Shown piece by piece: positions 10,736 to 23,495 of a DNA stretch of 64,000 nucleotides. The notes under the pieces were generated by a model. That model had not been told where the DNA came from and searched no databases. It saw only the letters and a program-made list of their open reading frames with translations. Both the position numbers and the translations under genes were made by a program. This stretch comes from Sipunculus nudus (taxonomy: Eukaryota > Annelida > Sipuncula > Golfingiida > Sipunculidae): contig CM049321.1 of NCBI GenBank assembly GCA_026874595.1, forward strand, positions 3,837,479 to 3,901,478, in the 5' to 3' direction. Position 1 is the first letter of the stretch; every line of letters starts with the position of its first letter.

Positions 10736-12100
10736 GTTATGCCCCAAATGTGAAATTGCCCATTTCCTGAAATAGGCTGTTGTTTTGCCCATTGAAATTA
10801 AACACACCATGTGTAACAACTTACTGATTAATGTAACATATTTGGTAAAGCTGAACTGAATCATTCATAGTAAACTACCAAATGTCCTTTTATTTTTATT
10901 GTATGGAAGAAAATAACATTAATAAAGTTATGAAAATATTATCATATTATACTGAGTACATATACAAAATACATATACATAATGCACACACACACCATAT
11001 TCATGGCAGGTCAGAATAGTGTGACAGATCTGGCCAGATGTTGCTATGATATATCACATCACAGTTTCAGATGTGAAGTTTATGACCTCAAGCTTAGTTC
11101 TTCAGTTTGTCCAGCCTGGATTTCCAAGCAGGACATTCCCCTCCCTTCAGATATACTATTCATAACATTCATTGCTATGTTTAGAATATTTACACTACCA
11201 GTTCTACAAAGGCTGGAGCATATATGGAGTATAGGATTGAAGTTTGTGCCTTTTACTAACAGTACACACATATTTTTGTTAATGAATCTTTGGGATAATT
11301 CCCTACCACATTGTAAGCATGGTATGCTTACTTCTTGTATATAATTACAAAATTGTTGTTAAGCAGTTAATTTATAATGATTTCTTTAGATCATGGACCA
11401 TAAAATTATGGGAACAACAAACATATTTGGATGCATTCCAATTGAATCAGTAATAAATTCTGAAACTTATCTCATATAACTGTATTTTGGATGTATACGG
11501 CTCTCCTTAGTCAGACTTTGCTGGACTGTCCAATATGGTGGCTTGTGCAGGTTTGAATTTTGGCCATTAAGCATCACTGCCGGAAGAGACAACATGGTGA
11601 GCCCTGATTGATGACCAGCTATATATGGCTAGGCTAGGTTTTCTGACCACTTGTATGTCTGAGTCACAACTACCCTGGATGGTTGACCACTGGCATTGTC
11701 CAGAATATTTTGGATGACACGACTGTGATGTATAAATGTTTGTAAATATACAAGTGCATTACCTTGGAAACAACTGAAACTATTAAGAACAATTAAAGCA
11801 TACTCACAGAAATCACTTTTGTCAAAAGACTGGATCTTAAAGGTAAGAGCAATCATCCTCATTATTATCATCCTGAGCTGTGTAATCCTTTGCGCCAGTG
11901 TTTTCTATAGACTATACTAACGAAAATCTTAACATTAAATGTAAATGCTCAGTCAATTTACCAATCATATTAAGTAAGAAAGATTAACTTGCACCCTATT
12001 TTGTACTATTTTATTTGAATAAAAATAACCTTTTCAACTCTTATTAATTAATTTCTCAGTATATTTTTAGCTTATTGTATTAATTTATTATTAATGTAAT
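10733..12100. other. No supported gene; one weak exon candidate
   Basis: Mostly AT-rich noncoding DNA. On the minus strand 11690-11790 carries an open stretch (CFQGNALVYLQTFIHHS and on) after a possible TTTCAG acceptor and before a weak AGG|GTAGTT donor, but its phase fits neither the exon at 12131 nor the one at 9744. I leave it uncalled. The plus-strand open frame at 10982-11344 has no supporting features. Confidence 0.35.
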
Positions 12101-12130
12101 CAAATATGGCAAATGAATGATTTAGTTTAC

Positions 12131-12230
12131 CTGACTTGATGAAACAGCAATCTTCCCTTCTGTGACAAAATTGTTGGTCCATTGACTTCGGTTTACTTGA
12201 GTCAAACTATGACTTTGGGCATTCAAAACC
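12131..12230 (-). CDS. Probable exon of the minus-strand gene (upstream of exon A)
   Basis: The donor is TCAG|GTAAAC. The preceding open stretch reads QSHSLTQVNRSQWTNN, then FVTEGKIAVSSSQ, with normal amino-acid composition and phase-0 exit. The acceptor is ambiguous: candidates lie in 12185-12235, none with a strong pyrimidine tract, so the high end is approximate. It could belong to the same gene as 6244-9744 if an additional exon with length of 3n+2 lies between. The product is not recognised. Confidence 0.35.
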
Positions 12231-12983
12231 AGATACCAGGAATTATTTTACGACATATTTATAAATATAGATTCAGGTGCTTGGTAAAATATACAGGCCT
12301 GAAAATATACATTGTCACTTTATTGCAACCCTGTACTCTTTAATTTTGCTGGGTCGTACAAAAATAAAAATATGTATTACTGTAAAAAGTCCTTGTGTGT
12401 TCACTAAAAAAAAAATTCAACCCTCCATGAAGCTTCATTGCATTATCTTTTAACTCTCTGAAATGTGTCTCTTAACTATGTCATTTCAGTTGCAGTGCAT
12501 TCGATTCTTAATATAAAAAATGGATGGACCAGCAGATGATTCTGCAATTAATCAAAAGGGGATTAATGAATGTCAGATTGGGGGATTAATGAATGTCAGA
12601 TTGATGTGAAGACCTGGAAATGTCCAATCAGAGAGTGTGGCAAACTGTTAAGTAGGAAACAGACATTGAAAAGTCACATTTTGTCTGCACATGATGTCCA
12701 AGGTACCTATAAAAATAAGTTTTTCAATAATTACTTTAAAAAAAAGTTAATGTTCATTACTCCTGTGGCAGTGTATTTTCACTGTGTTAAACAAATTTGA
12801 GTATATCTTATGGCATTACAAAAATATGATGAATACTGATACTGACAAATGAACACCTGTCCATCATGCATCTGGCTGACTGTGAGTCTTGGACAATAAT
12901 ATCCTTTCCATATCTACCTCCCCTCCCCCCTATCCCTGACATTTACCCGACAAGCAAACAGTGATTAATTCTCCCAATGCCCT

Positions 12984-13025
12984 ACCCTTACGAAAATGGA
13001 AAGTATACACATATAACCTATGAAA
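12984..13025 (+). repeat. Terminus of an AT-palindromic repeat (E5)
   Basis: The string 'cccttacgaaaatggaaagt' is the reverse complement of the end of the element at 51690-52005. Only a short head remains here, inside the first intron region of the transposase remnant. Confidence 0.55.
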
Positions 13026-13583
13026 TAGTGTTGTTGTGTGTTGTTCCACCAAATATAAATAATTAAAAAAAGCTTTCAATAGAAAAAAAATATTGAATAA
13101 TCCAATATTCTCTGGCCAAAAGTTTGGAGAGCCATATATGTATAATTATGAATCCACGGGAAGGGGATCTGTGTCAAATTTTGTAGAGTTATGTAAAATG
13201 CAATCACTTCAGTATTTAAATGCATCATCCTGTCATTATAAAGATATATTTTGTGTCAATATATGAATATCTCCTGTCATTCTTGTTCTATTGTAGCTGG
13301 AAATCCATCAAAGCAGTATAAGGCATATGAATCAAATGCGAAGAGTAGAATAAGATGATATGGTTGTTTTATCCAAACCATTTATAATCCAGGTTGAGCT
13401 TCCACATGCATTAAAATAAGAAGCAATGAAGTTAATTATCTTTGTTAATATATGCAAAAGTTAATCTTGGTCTTAATTATTTTTAAAATTGATTCAAATA
13501 AGGCATGTACAGGACTTCACTGCACATGCATATTATCTGCATACATTTTGCAAACTTGTGATCACAGGTATAATATTAATATA

Positions 13584-13596
<13 letters not shown>

Positions 13597-13646
<50 letters not shown>
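13597..13646. repeat. (TA)n microsatellite
   Basis: About 50 bp of TA repeat after an A-run. It is followed at 13665 by TGACGTCA, a palindrome identical to a cAMP response element core, probably by chance. Confidence 0.95.
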
Positions 13647-13650
<4 letters not shown>

Positions 13651-16319
13651 AACTGTTTGTGGTACTATGACGTCACCATATACTCCCACGACTTAGGACA
13701 GGTGGGACAAAAAATAATTAAATTTGGCATTGTATGAAGTATGAAAGTATGAAAGTCCAGTCTTGATATTAAAGGTTAAATATATCTAATTTTCTAGGTC
13801 TGCCAAGACAAAAAATACACAGTTTGCATTCTCTGCATCTTTATTGGAAATTGAAAGTACTAATGATGAAAACCCTAGGCTGGATTCAGTTGTAATTCAA
13901 GCCCCAGATGGAGAGTGCAGATTAGAAGGTACACCAAGTGTATACAATCCTGAACCAACACCATCAGTAAACACGGATGAATATTCCAAAGAGCCTAATA
14001 TATTACCAACCTAGTTTGACCCCATTCCTGATCCAGATGAAGGATCTGACACACACGACAACACTGTTGAGGAGGTTGATTATGGACATAGAAACATCTG
14101 ATGAGGAAGAAATTAGTGACACTGACTGTTCTGCTCATGAGTCTAATAATATTCAACATGACATTATTACCAAAGAAATGATCCACTTTTGTATGTTTTG
14201 CCCCCTAGTGACTCTGCATACAAGTGTCAGATATCAAAATCTGAATATATCCTTGCAGCTAGTGCCCTTGTTTAAAAATATAACATGTCTGCCACAATGG
14301 CAGAAGACGTGCTGAAGTTCCTGAAGCTGCCAATACCAGAAAACAATCTTTGTGCTGATTCACTGAGACAGCTGTAAAGATCATGTGGATTTAACACTGA
14401 CTATTTGAAATATCATCTGTACTGCAAATCATGCAAAATGTTGTTAGACCTGGTATCTGTGGATGAAAAGTGTAAGACACCTGGTTGTACCAACCTAAAA
14501 ACACAGGACACAAGCTACTTTGTCACAGGAAAACCTGATGTTCAATTAAAAGAGGTGCTGGAGAGACAGGGGAGTTGGATGTCAATTGAAGAATCCAGGT
14601 ATGTTGAATCTCATACTATTTCTGACATCAAGAGTGGATTTGGATACAAAAAACTTTTGGAACCAAATGAATTCTTGTTCAAAACTTCAAACATCACAAT
14701 GTCACTTCTCATCGATGGCATTCCACTGTTCTCCAGTTCTTCAGTTTCTTTGTTGCCTGTATATTTTTTGATTAATGAAATTCCTCCAAAGGAGCGTTTC
14801 AAGAAAAGAACATGCTCCTGTACTGAAGGGTGTGGCAGGGTGTAGGAAAGCCCAATATGAATATGTTTTTGAGGCCATTGGTGACAAACTTAGAACAGTT
14901 GGTGTGGTAATTGATGACCTTGAAAAGCATGTGAATGTTAAAGGAATGCTCATTATTGCAACAATGGACCTACAGGCACAGCATATGTCACCAATATGAC
15001 CCAACATAATGGCGAGAAATGTTGTCTGAACTGTACAGAACCAGGTTAATTGGTCCCAAGTGGAAAGGCATATGCAAGAGCATATCTCTACAATGAACAG
15101 CCAGATCTTCCTCCAGATGAAGGTGCCAGAGAAAGTGCAATCAATGCCCATCAGACAGACAGAAGGACAGATGGGTTCCTGGGAGAAAGTGTTTTGTGGT
15201 ACCTGCCATACTTTTCATTAGTACATAATATTGCAATTGATTACATGCATGGGATACTGCTGGGGCTCACTAAAAAGTTTTTGGACTATTGGTTTGATTC
15301 AAAGTTTTCCAAAGAACCCTTTTCTATCAAAGCAAACATACCTAACATTTACAAGCTTTTGAAAGAAATCCAGCCTCCATACATGCATCATCGTTTACCC
15401 AGGATTATCTCTGGCACATATAGCCACTGGAAAGCTTCTGAGCTCAGGAACTTGTCTGTTGTTCTACAGTATTCCATGCTTACAGGATTATCTCCCAAGG
15501 GTATACTTGTTACATTTCAGTTGCCTAGCTGAGGCCACATACATGTTGTTGACAGAAGGTCTTTCCTCTGAGGATATTACTCGTGCAGACTTTATTTTAC
15601 ACACATTTGTGAAAAATGTTCAAGTGCTCAATGGAAATGCCTCTATGAGCCAAAATGTTCACAACTTGACACATATTGTTAAATGTGTGAAGCAATGGGG
15701 TCCATTGTGGGCCTGGTCTTGTTTTCCATTCGAATCATTCAATGGACAAATCAACCAGTCAGTTCATGGAACTGGAAATGAGTGCAGGCAGATTTTTGGT
15801 CCCTGCAAGCACAAAAACATGTAGCATCCATGTCTGTACAAGTGACATCATCCAAGGTTCACAACTTTTTGTCTTCAGTCTTTCAGGCAAAAACAACATT
15901 TTAACCTGATTCAGAGGCCCACAAATGTTCGGTGGTTGAAAGTTCAAGAACTGCTGTTGTTATACCACAGGATATCAAAGAAGCTCTCAGGGAAAAATCA
16001 GGAACAGACAAAGAATGTGACTTTGTCAATGTTTCAAAAATAGCAAGAAATGGATTTCAGATGTACAGCAAAAGTTGTTCCAGGGCGAAAAAGCAAAATT
16101 CATATACACTTAAGCTTGAACAGACTACCAGCAACTGTGACATAATGGAAGTTGAACACTTTCTAATGGAAAAGGCTACCAGAAAGGTGTTTGCTGTTGG
16201 GGAACTTTTACCTTCACATGGATCAGCTCTTCCAGGTCGTGTGCATTACCTTCAGAAAATTGTTCCACAAGGGTATGTAGCAGAGCTTATTTAGTAAAGT
16301 GTTACTGTTAATGTAATTT

Positions 16320-18284
16320 ATTAGCTTTGTAATATCTCTGAAGTATGTTAATAATACCAAAAGTTATATTTTAACTCCATGTGTAGAAAAATTAAATGAA
16401 TACATTTTTGTTAAATCTTCTTTTTTTCAGTCATGCTTAACCAATATCTATACCTCAAGGGCAAATTTTTATCATCTTCACAGGTTTCCTATTTTATAAG
16501 TGTGCTTTTGATGTCTATTCCACATGTGATTCAAATCAATATTCCATCCCTAGATTATTCCATTGCCCATTGGCTGCTATAATCATAAAATTAACTGGAC
16601 TACTGGTATCTTAAACATGGCAGTTAATTTGAGACTTAACTTGCTAGATAAAATTCATATGGATCAAAGCAAATTCTGAATTTACCTTTAAAGATATTTA
16701 TTGTAAAAAACACGAAGTAAGACAATATTTAGCTATTTGTTAAAGTATCATTTAATATATTTCTGTTTATATCTCAGAGCCTACATTCACATCATGCCTG
16801 CAGAGAACCTCAAAGAACCGATGATGGTTGTCAAAAAAAAAGGACCAGAGTGTTTGCAGCTTTACTGCCAAATTCAGTTGAAAGGGATTAATTTGTGTTC
16901 AAAGATATTGGACTAAAGTTATATACAGCTGACTGGATGTCCCTTAAAAGGGTACAACCATAAAATTTCCATCGGCAAATTTCATATTATAATGATAAAA
17001 ATACTCAGCACACTGTAGAGTTTATGGTTATTACCTGAAGACTGTTCTTAATATTCATGATCATTAAGACTATGCTTAATGCTCATGGTTACTGAACAAG
17101 AATATTTTTCTTATAACCATAAATTTGAAGCAATATGTGTCTTATCATGTTTGAAATGTATATATGAACATTTTAATCATTTCATTATAAAAGTCAAAGT
17201 GTTAGAAAAACTTCTATGTCCAAAAAAGCCTTTTAACCATCAAAATTTTTAATCATTTCTTTATAAAAATCAATTATTGACATGACAAATTGGTAATTTG
17301 CAAAAGTCTGTTTTAAAAAAAATTGTCTCCATATTTGTATTCTGGGTCCTTTTCTGAACATGTTGGTATGTTAAATGCTATATATTTGTTAGGAATAAAA
17401 TATATTATAATTTTTTATTGTTTTAACCATGCAGTGGGACTTAGCAATTTTTGGGTGCACCTCCAAGTGTTGGTGAAACTTCTAAGTCCAGAAAAGCCTT
17501 TTAACCACCAAAATGTTCTAAGTCCAAACATTTTTTGGAAAACTGTGGACTTTTTCTGCACTTTTCCGAATGTTCGGAAAAAAATCCAGTTTTCTGAAAA
17601 TTTTCTGCAGCTTTCTTGGCTTTTCAGAAAAATGCGGCAAAAAAAAATCTTCAGAAGTCTTCCACAAAAAAACAAAATCTGTGGAAATCCGTTAATTTCC
17701 AAAACTTTCCTCGGAAATGACCTCCAGTGACCAGAAGTGACCTGCCTGGAGCTTGGCAAGTGAATGCAATATAGCGTCCAAGAAAACTTCAATAACTAGC
17801 CTAATTTTTTTATGTTTTATTTTCATTCTTTTTCAGATTATAACAGACCATATCCTTATGCATACATGCTGTGAAAATCACCAGTACTTACTGGAAAAAA
17901 ATTGCCATGATCAAAGTTTAATTTTATTTACTGATTTAAGTTAATCAAAAATCCAATTCAATACCTTAAATTAGATCAGAATTTTGTAATTTTTTAACTT
18001 TTTAAAAATTTAGATTACTGATTTTATATTTTAGGCTAATCAATCTAAAAAATTAGAAAACTGATTAAATAAAGTTTTATCCTTGAAAAATGCCTATAAC
18101 TTCAACAATTACCATGTAAAGCAAAATAAATATTGTGCCCATAACTTCAAGAAATTATGTAATATTGACCTAATTTCTGGCATATATATAGGAATATATA
18201 AAGGGATATTTATGCTACTAAATATGAACACAAGCAGTTAAGTGGCTTTGATATTAGGCAGTCGTGGACTGTAATAATAGGTTT
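16320..18284. other. No supported gene
   Basis: AT-rich DNA. Around 17520-17720 is a stretch rich in short inverted repeats such as ttttccgaa/ttcggaaaa and repeated 'ttccaaaa/ttttccac' words, which produces overlapping open frames on both strands (17323-17730 and 17415-17792). The amino-acid composition is repetitive and there are no splice signals around it, so I read it as repeat. I saw no recognisable CACTA 3' end. Confidence 0.45.
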
Positions 18285-19222
18285 TTAGCTCAGCTGACTG
18301 TAAGTCATCTGAGCTATAGTCATCACTCTTTGTCCGTCGTCCGTCCGGCCATCTGGCGTGCTGGCTGTCTGTCCGTTAACAGGGCACAAATCGTAACCAC
18401 TGTACCTGGAATCTTCTTACTTGACATCAAGAGAGGTCCATTAAAAACCTCCTTGAAAACCTGAAATTAGGTCACTGTTACCTATATCCTTCCAGCTATG
18501 GGGCTCCGAAGTACCCCCCAGAATAATGCAAAATTAAATACAAAAGCTCAAGTATCTGAATAACTACTGCATTGATCAGCATGATTTTTTGCATGAATAT
18601 TGGTCATGGGGTGTTCCTTCACTTCCCGCAGATTGGTGGTGCCACCTGAATTTTTTCCAATTTTTACCAATTTTTCTCTTTTTACCTATATGTTTTCCAA
18701 TTTTTACAAGTTTTTTTCTCTTTTTTTCAGAACTGCAATAAAACTGTCATCTGTTAACAGGGCACAAATCGTAACACTGGACCTGGAATCTTCAAACTTA
18801 ATATCCAGGGAGGTCCATGAATAATCTCCTTGACAACCTGAAATTAGATCTCTGATACCCATATCCTTCAACTATTGGGCTCCGAAGTACCCCCCAGAAT
18901 AATGCAAAATTTGATACAAAAGCTCAAGTATCTGAATAACTACTGCATTGATCACCATGATTCTTTGCATGAACATTGGTCATGGGGTGTTCCTTCACTT
19001 CCTGCAGATTGGTGGTGCCACCTGAATTTTTTCCAATTTTTACCAATTTTTCTCTTTTTACCTATATGTTTTCCAATTTTTACAAGTTTTTTTCTCTTTT
19101 TTTCAGAACTGCAATAAAACTGTCATCTGTTAACAGGGCACAAATTGTAACACTGGACCTGGAATCTTCAAACTTAATATCCAGGGAGTTCCATGAATAA
19201 TCTCCTTGACAACCTGAAATTA

Positions 19223-20612
19223 CCGTAAAATCTCCACTTAAAACCGCGGTTTAATCAAGAAATTCAAAATCTTGAAATCAGGTTGATTTCCTGAAAGCAC
19301 TGTGCGGTTTATACTAGAAGGGTTTCCTGAATATCTTCTTGACAGACATCGTTTTGGGGCCGGCGAGTGGGCGATAATATTGCAACTTTCGAAGGCCGTT
19401 CTTAGCAGCAGTCTAGCATGCATGGGAGCCGTCTAAATGTATTATTTACGATTATTTGTTATTTATAAATTAAATATTGCTGATTAGTTTTCGTGTGATA
19501 TATAACTTGTTATAAAATTTCGGTAATTGTCACCAAATAATACGTTTACAACAACCCTGCTGTAACACACAGCGGCCCACTTCGTTGGGCACGGTCAAGC
19601 AAAATTGAAATAAAAGCCTACTTTAAACCCATTTGCGGCATTATTTAGCAATGATTATTTGTTTAAAACGTAAAATGAATAAAAAGCTGACCTCGTAAGG
19701 AGTCACACAATGGCAGACGATCGTTTTAAAATCAAGTTTGAGTGCCGCCATGTGCTGAAACCCCCGGTATTCTGCTAAGAATATTTTGAACGGCTGTACG
19801 CGGTGGGTGGTAAACAGAACAGCCACCTATTTCGTCCCAGCGTGCCTTGCGTGAACACTGCCTTGACAAAATGGCTCCCCAAACGGAAACTTTCATCAGG
19901 AAAAAAAACTTGCTTACCCCGACTGGCCACTTTAATTTTACCTTAAAATCACTCGTTATCAAGCGTCATGTTTCCTATACGTGCGTATCTCGACAAGGTA
20001 ACTTCAATTACTTTGATATTTAGTTAAGCTGACCAGCGATGTTTTCAAACGCGCCAGCAAATTGTGACATGGAGCGATGTCAATGTACGATGTGACGATA
20101 ATAATAACGAAGTAACCGGTATGAAAATGATTTGAATCTTCCGAGTAATTCCAGAAAATGGTATTTTCATCAAAAATTTTAGAATTAAAATATACAGTGA
20201 CTTGAAATAGATCAGCAGAATATTTTTTCCAAAATATAATGACAAATCAGTAGCAAACAAGAATACGGCACGGAATATAAAATCTGTATAAACAGGCAGA
20301 GGTTCACCGGCCCTTGCGTCTTCCCAAACTTCATGCTTGAGTGACCCTGCAAAAAAGTGTTATGATGTGTTTAAATAAAATGCCCAAGGAATTTAAAAGT
20401 GGACAGGAATGGCCGAGTCGCAACCTACGCGTGTTCATTTCTAGATGATAGCTTGATTGTGTCTTTTGTCAAATCATTCCGTAGCGAAAGTTGGTGCGGT
20501 TTTAAAGGGGGGTTCTTAGTATTTGAGCCCCTCGCGATGTCTCGCCTGGATTTTCGGCGAAGTCTGGGTGCGGTTTTAATCGGAAGTGCGGTTTTAAGTG
20601 GAGATTTTACGG
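19223..20612. mobile_element. Non-autonomous TIR element with TA target duplication, nested in E1
   Basis: The termini are perfect inverted repeats of 25 bp, starting CCGTAAAATCTCCACTT and running on to AAAACCGC. The flanking dinucleotide TA is duplicated (19221-19222 and 20613-20614). Neighbouring E1 units supply the empty site: 'gaaattagatctc' at about 18840 and 20973 has a single TA where this copy has TA-element-TA. Subterminal copies of GCGGTTTTAA-like motifs occur at both ends (near 19245, 19302, 20491, 20569, 20586) and may be transposase-binding sites. No long ORF is present. Length 1,390 bp. TA duplication fits Tc1/mariner, ISL2EU or related superfamilies; I cannot decide between them. 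Confidence 0.85.
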
Positions 20613-21632
20613 TAGATCTCTGATACCCATATCCTTCAACTATTGGGCTCCGAAGTACCCCCCAGAATAATGCAAAATTTGATACAAAAGCTCAAGTATC
20701 TGAATAACTACTGCATTTTTTTTGCATGAATATTGGTCATGGGGTGTTCCTTCACTTCCTGCAGATTGGTGGTGCCACCTTAATTTTTTCCAATTTTTAC
20801 CAATTTTTCTCTTTTTACCTATATGTTTTCCAATTTTTACAAGTTTTTTTATCTTTTTTTCAGAACTGCAATAAAACTGTCATCTGTTAACAGGGCACAA
20901 ATCGTAACACTGGACCTGGAATCTTCAAACTTAATATCCAGGGAGGTCCATGAATAATCTCCTTGACAACCTGAAATTAGATCTCTGATACCCATATCCT
21001 TCAACTACTGGGCTCCGAAGTACCCCCCAGAATAATGCAAAATTTGATACAAAAGCTCAAGTATCTGAATAACTACTGCATTGATCACCATGATTCTTTG
21101 CATGAACATTGATCATGGGATGTTCCATCACCTCCTGCAGACTGGTGGTGCCACCTGTATTTATTCCATTTTTTATTTTTTTTTGGTCTTTTGTCTTTTT
21201 TTAGACCTGTAATGAACCTGTCAACTGTTAACATGGCACAATTCCTAGCCGCTGTACCTGGAATCTTCTAACTTAACATCAAAGGAGGTTCATGAATATA
21301 TCTCTCTGGAAACCTGAAATTAGGTCTCTGTTACCCATATTCTCTGAGCTATGGGCCTCAGAAGTACCCCTCAGAATAATTAAAAATTTGATACAAAAGC
21401 TCCAGTAGGTGAATAACTAATGCATTGATCAGCATGATACTTTGCATGCATATTGATCATGGACTCTTTCTTCAGTTTCCGCAGAAATGGTAGCACTACC
21501 TGTATTTTTTTCAAATTTTTACGAATTTTCTTCTCCATTTTGAGACCTTTAAAGATGTGGTCGTCTGCTAACCAGACAAATCATAATGGTTGGACTGAGA
21601 AATTTTTGAGACTGACAAAATTAGTTGCTTAA

Positions 21633-23079
21633 TTGTATCCGCCAAAACGAAGTTTTGCGGATACTATGTTTTTTGACCGGGTTACGCCGCCATGTTCGTT
21701 TCCGGAGAACTTCTCTGAGACTACTGGACGGATTTTTCTGAAACTTACATCAATTATCGGGTCACATGTGAACTGGTGCCTTACCAATTAGCCTTGACCT
21801 CTGACCTTTCCTCTCTGCCCAGCGTCCATTTGTGCGTCTGTTTCCACACATAAACCCACATATCTCGGGGAACCCGTTTGACCGATCAGGAAAAAAATTT
21901 TGTACAAATGTAGCCCTTGAATAGCTTTATAACATACACAAAAAATGGTGGCGCCACCTGCAACCATGTTTACACAGTGTCCATCTGTTCATCTGCCTTG
22001 GGTTAAAATTACTCATGTCTCATGCAGTGGTTCGACTCATTCACCTGAAATTCGGCATACATCCTGGATAGCTTTCTTGATTTGATGACAGCTGGCACCA
22101 CCTACATTCATGTTCACGTTGCAGACATCCAAGCTCATATCTTAAGGAACCATTTGACCGATTGGGCTAAAATTTTGCATGTGTATAGATCTCACATAGC
22201 TCTTTATCATACGCAAAACTGGTGGTGCCATCTGCAACCATTTTTGCACAGCGTCCATTTGTTTGTCTGCAGTGGGATAATATCACTCATATCTGGGCAG
22301 TGGTTTGACATATCTGCCTAAAATTTTGCAGTTTTATACATCCTGGAGAGCTTTCTTGATTTTATGACAGGTGCCGCCACCTACATTCTAGTTTACACTG
22401 CAGACATCCAAGCTCATATCTCGGGAACCGTTTGACCGATTGGGCCAAAATTTTGCATGTGTATAGATCTCACATAGCTCTTTATCATACACAAAATTGG
22501 TGGTGCCACCTGCAACCATTTTTGCACAGCGTCCATCTGTTTGTCTGCCGTGGGATAAATTCACTCATATCTCTGTAGTGGTTTGACTTAACTGCCTAAA
22601 CGTTTGCAGGTTTACACATCCTGGATTTTACACATTATTGATTTTATGACAGGTGGCGCAACCTACATTCTTGTTTACACTGCAGACATCCAATATCATA
22701 TCTCGGGAACCGTGATCAATTTGGCAAAAATTTTGCATGTGTATAGATCTCACATAGCTCTTTATCATACACAAAACTGGAGGGGCCACCATTTTGCACA
22801 AGTCCTTCTTTTTGTTTGCTGTGGGATAAAATCACTCATATACATGTAGTTGTTTGACTTTTCTGCCTAAAATTTTGCATATGTATACAACTTGGACAGC
22901 TTTCTGGATTTGTTGTAGGTGGCGCAACCTACATACGTATTTCGGCTGCAGACATCCATGCTAATATGCAACACACCTCACTCTATTTCCCCTTGCCACT
23001 CAATCCATGCCTCACTTCACCCATTCCACTCTGATTTTGGCGGATACACATAGTCACTTGTCGACTACCCGTATTCTAG
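21633..23079 (+). mobile_element. E2 element copy A (Helentron-like non-autonomous), nested in E1
   Basis: It starts TTGTATCCGCCAAAAC followed by a near-palindrome (gtatccgccaaaac gaa gttttgcggatac), and ends with the inverted counterpart ttttggcggatacaca, then a small hairpin tagtc/gacta and the terminal bases CTAG. In between are about four tandem units of roughly 275 bp with repeated 'ggtggtgccacctgcaacca' and 'atctcgggaaccgtttgacc'. Subterminal inverted repeats, a tandem core, a 3' hairpin and a CTAG end are the hallmarks of Helitron/Helentron-derived elements (HINE/DINE type). It is noncoding. Copies B and C lie at 31971 and 48061 in the opposite orientation. Confidence 0.7.
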
Positions 23080-23495
23080 TTTTCTGTGGTGTCATCTAGT
23101 TGAGACCTTCAAATGAAGTGGTCTGGCTGTTAATAGGGCACAAACCATAACAGTTGGACCTAGAAACTCCTAACTGTACATCCAGGGAAATTAGAAATTA
23201 GACCATAGTGACCTATATTCTGAAAGATATGTGAAACAACATCTTTGAGCACCCTATATGACAGATATGCATAACTGGTACAGTTGGACCTAGAAACCTC
23301 TAATTTGATTAAGATCCAGGGAGGTTCCTGTAAAAATTTCTTTGAAATTTGAAATAATGTCACTGTGACCTAAATTCTGCAAGCTGTGTGAAAGAACATG
23401 ATGCATGATTTTGAGCACTCTTGAAGTTCATGTTACCCATTGTTCAAGGTTCCTTGAATTCAGCTGAGTGTCATGGCCCATGGGCCACTTGTTAA

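Larger units (their letters stand above)
12520..16294 (+). pseudogene. Decayed CACTA/EnSpm-type transposase with N-terminal C2H2 zinc finger
   Basis: A broken transposase gene with at least one intron. The ATG at 12520 starts a leader; then comes a C2H2 finger (WKCPIRECGKLLSR ... TLKSHILSAHD) in 12600-12700, followed by a donor at 12702. Possible small exon 13297-13357 and a larger coding stretch from about 13797 follow an acceptor TTTTCTAG. The core has a Cys-pair region (CKSCKMLLD...CKTPGC, 14405-14500), then SLLIDGIPLFSSSS and FLINEIPPKERFKK, which match the DGxPLFKSS / INELPPxxR signature of animal EnSpm-like (TNP2-type) transposases. Next come YMHGILLGLTKKFLDYW, a HWKASELRNLSVVLQYS region and NVHNLTHIVKCVKQWGPLW with CFPFESFNGQ. 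The protein would cut at element ends by DDE chemistry. It is interrupted by a 23-bp tandem duplication (12561 and 12584), a stop near 14375, and frameshifts near 14815, 15000, 15050, 15530 and 15830. CACTA termini were not found. Confidence 0.8.
18284..23495 (-). mobile_element. E1 element, complete copy A, with two nested insertions
   Basis: On the minus strand this begins at 23495 with the head caagtggcccatgggccatg and ends at the hairpin 18286-18316 (tagctcagctgact/agtcatctgagcta). Inside are tandem units of about 376 bp. The landmark 'tcatggggtgttccttcact' recurs at about 18603, 18979, 20738 and (as tcatgggatgttcc) 21114; the 19.0-20.7 kb gap is explained by the insertion at 19223-20612. 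It has no coding capacity. The design (short shared motif GCTCAGCTGA near both ends, tandem core, G/C-rich 'gtccgtcgtccgtc' and a 3' hairpin) resembles pearl-type and Helentron-derived non-autonomous elements known from bivalves and insects; that assignment is inference. Confidence 0.7.

Noticed and set aside
10982-11344. Plus-strand open frame of 120 codons
   Set aside because: It has no recognisable motif, no clear splice sites and AT-driven composition. Possible but unsupported.
17323-17792. Overlapping open frames of 135 and 125 codons on opposite strands
   Set aside because: Both come from a stretch of short inverted repeats rich in ttcc/ggaa words; low-complexity peptides, no splice signals, no domain.
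18600-19200. Repeated Phe-rich plus-strand open frames (18600-18824, 18976-19200)
   Set aside because: Identical frames in successive E1 units; the peptide reflects the 'ccaatttttaccaattttt' tract, not a gene.
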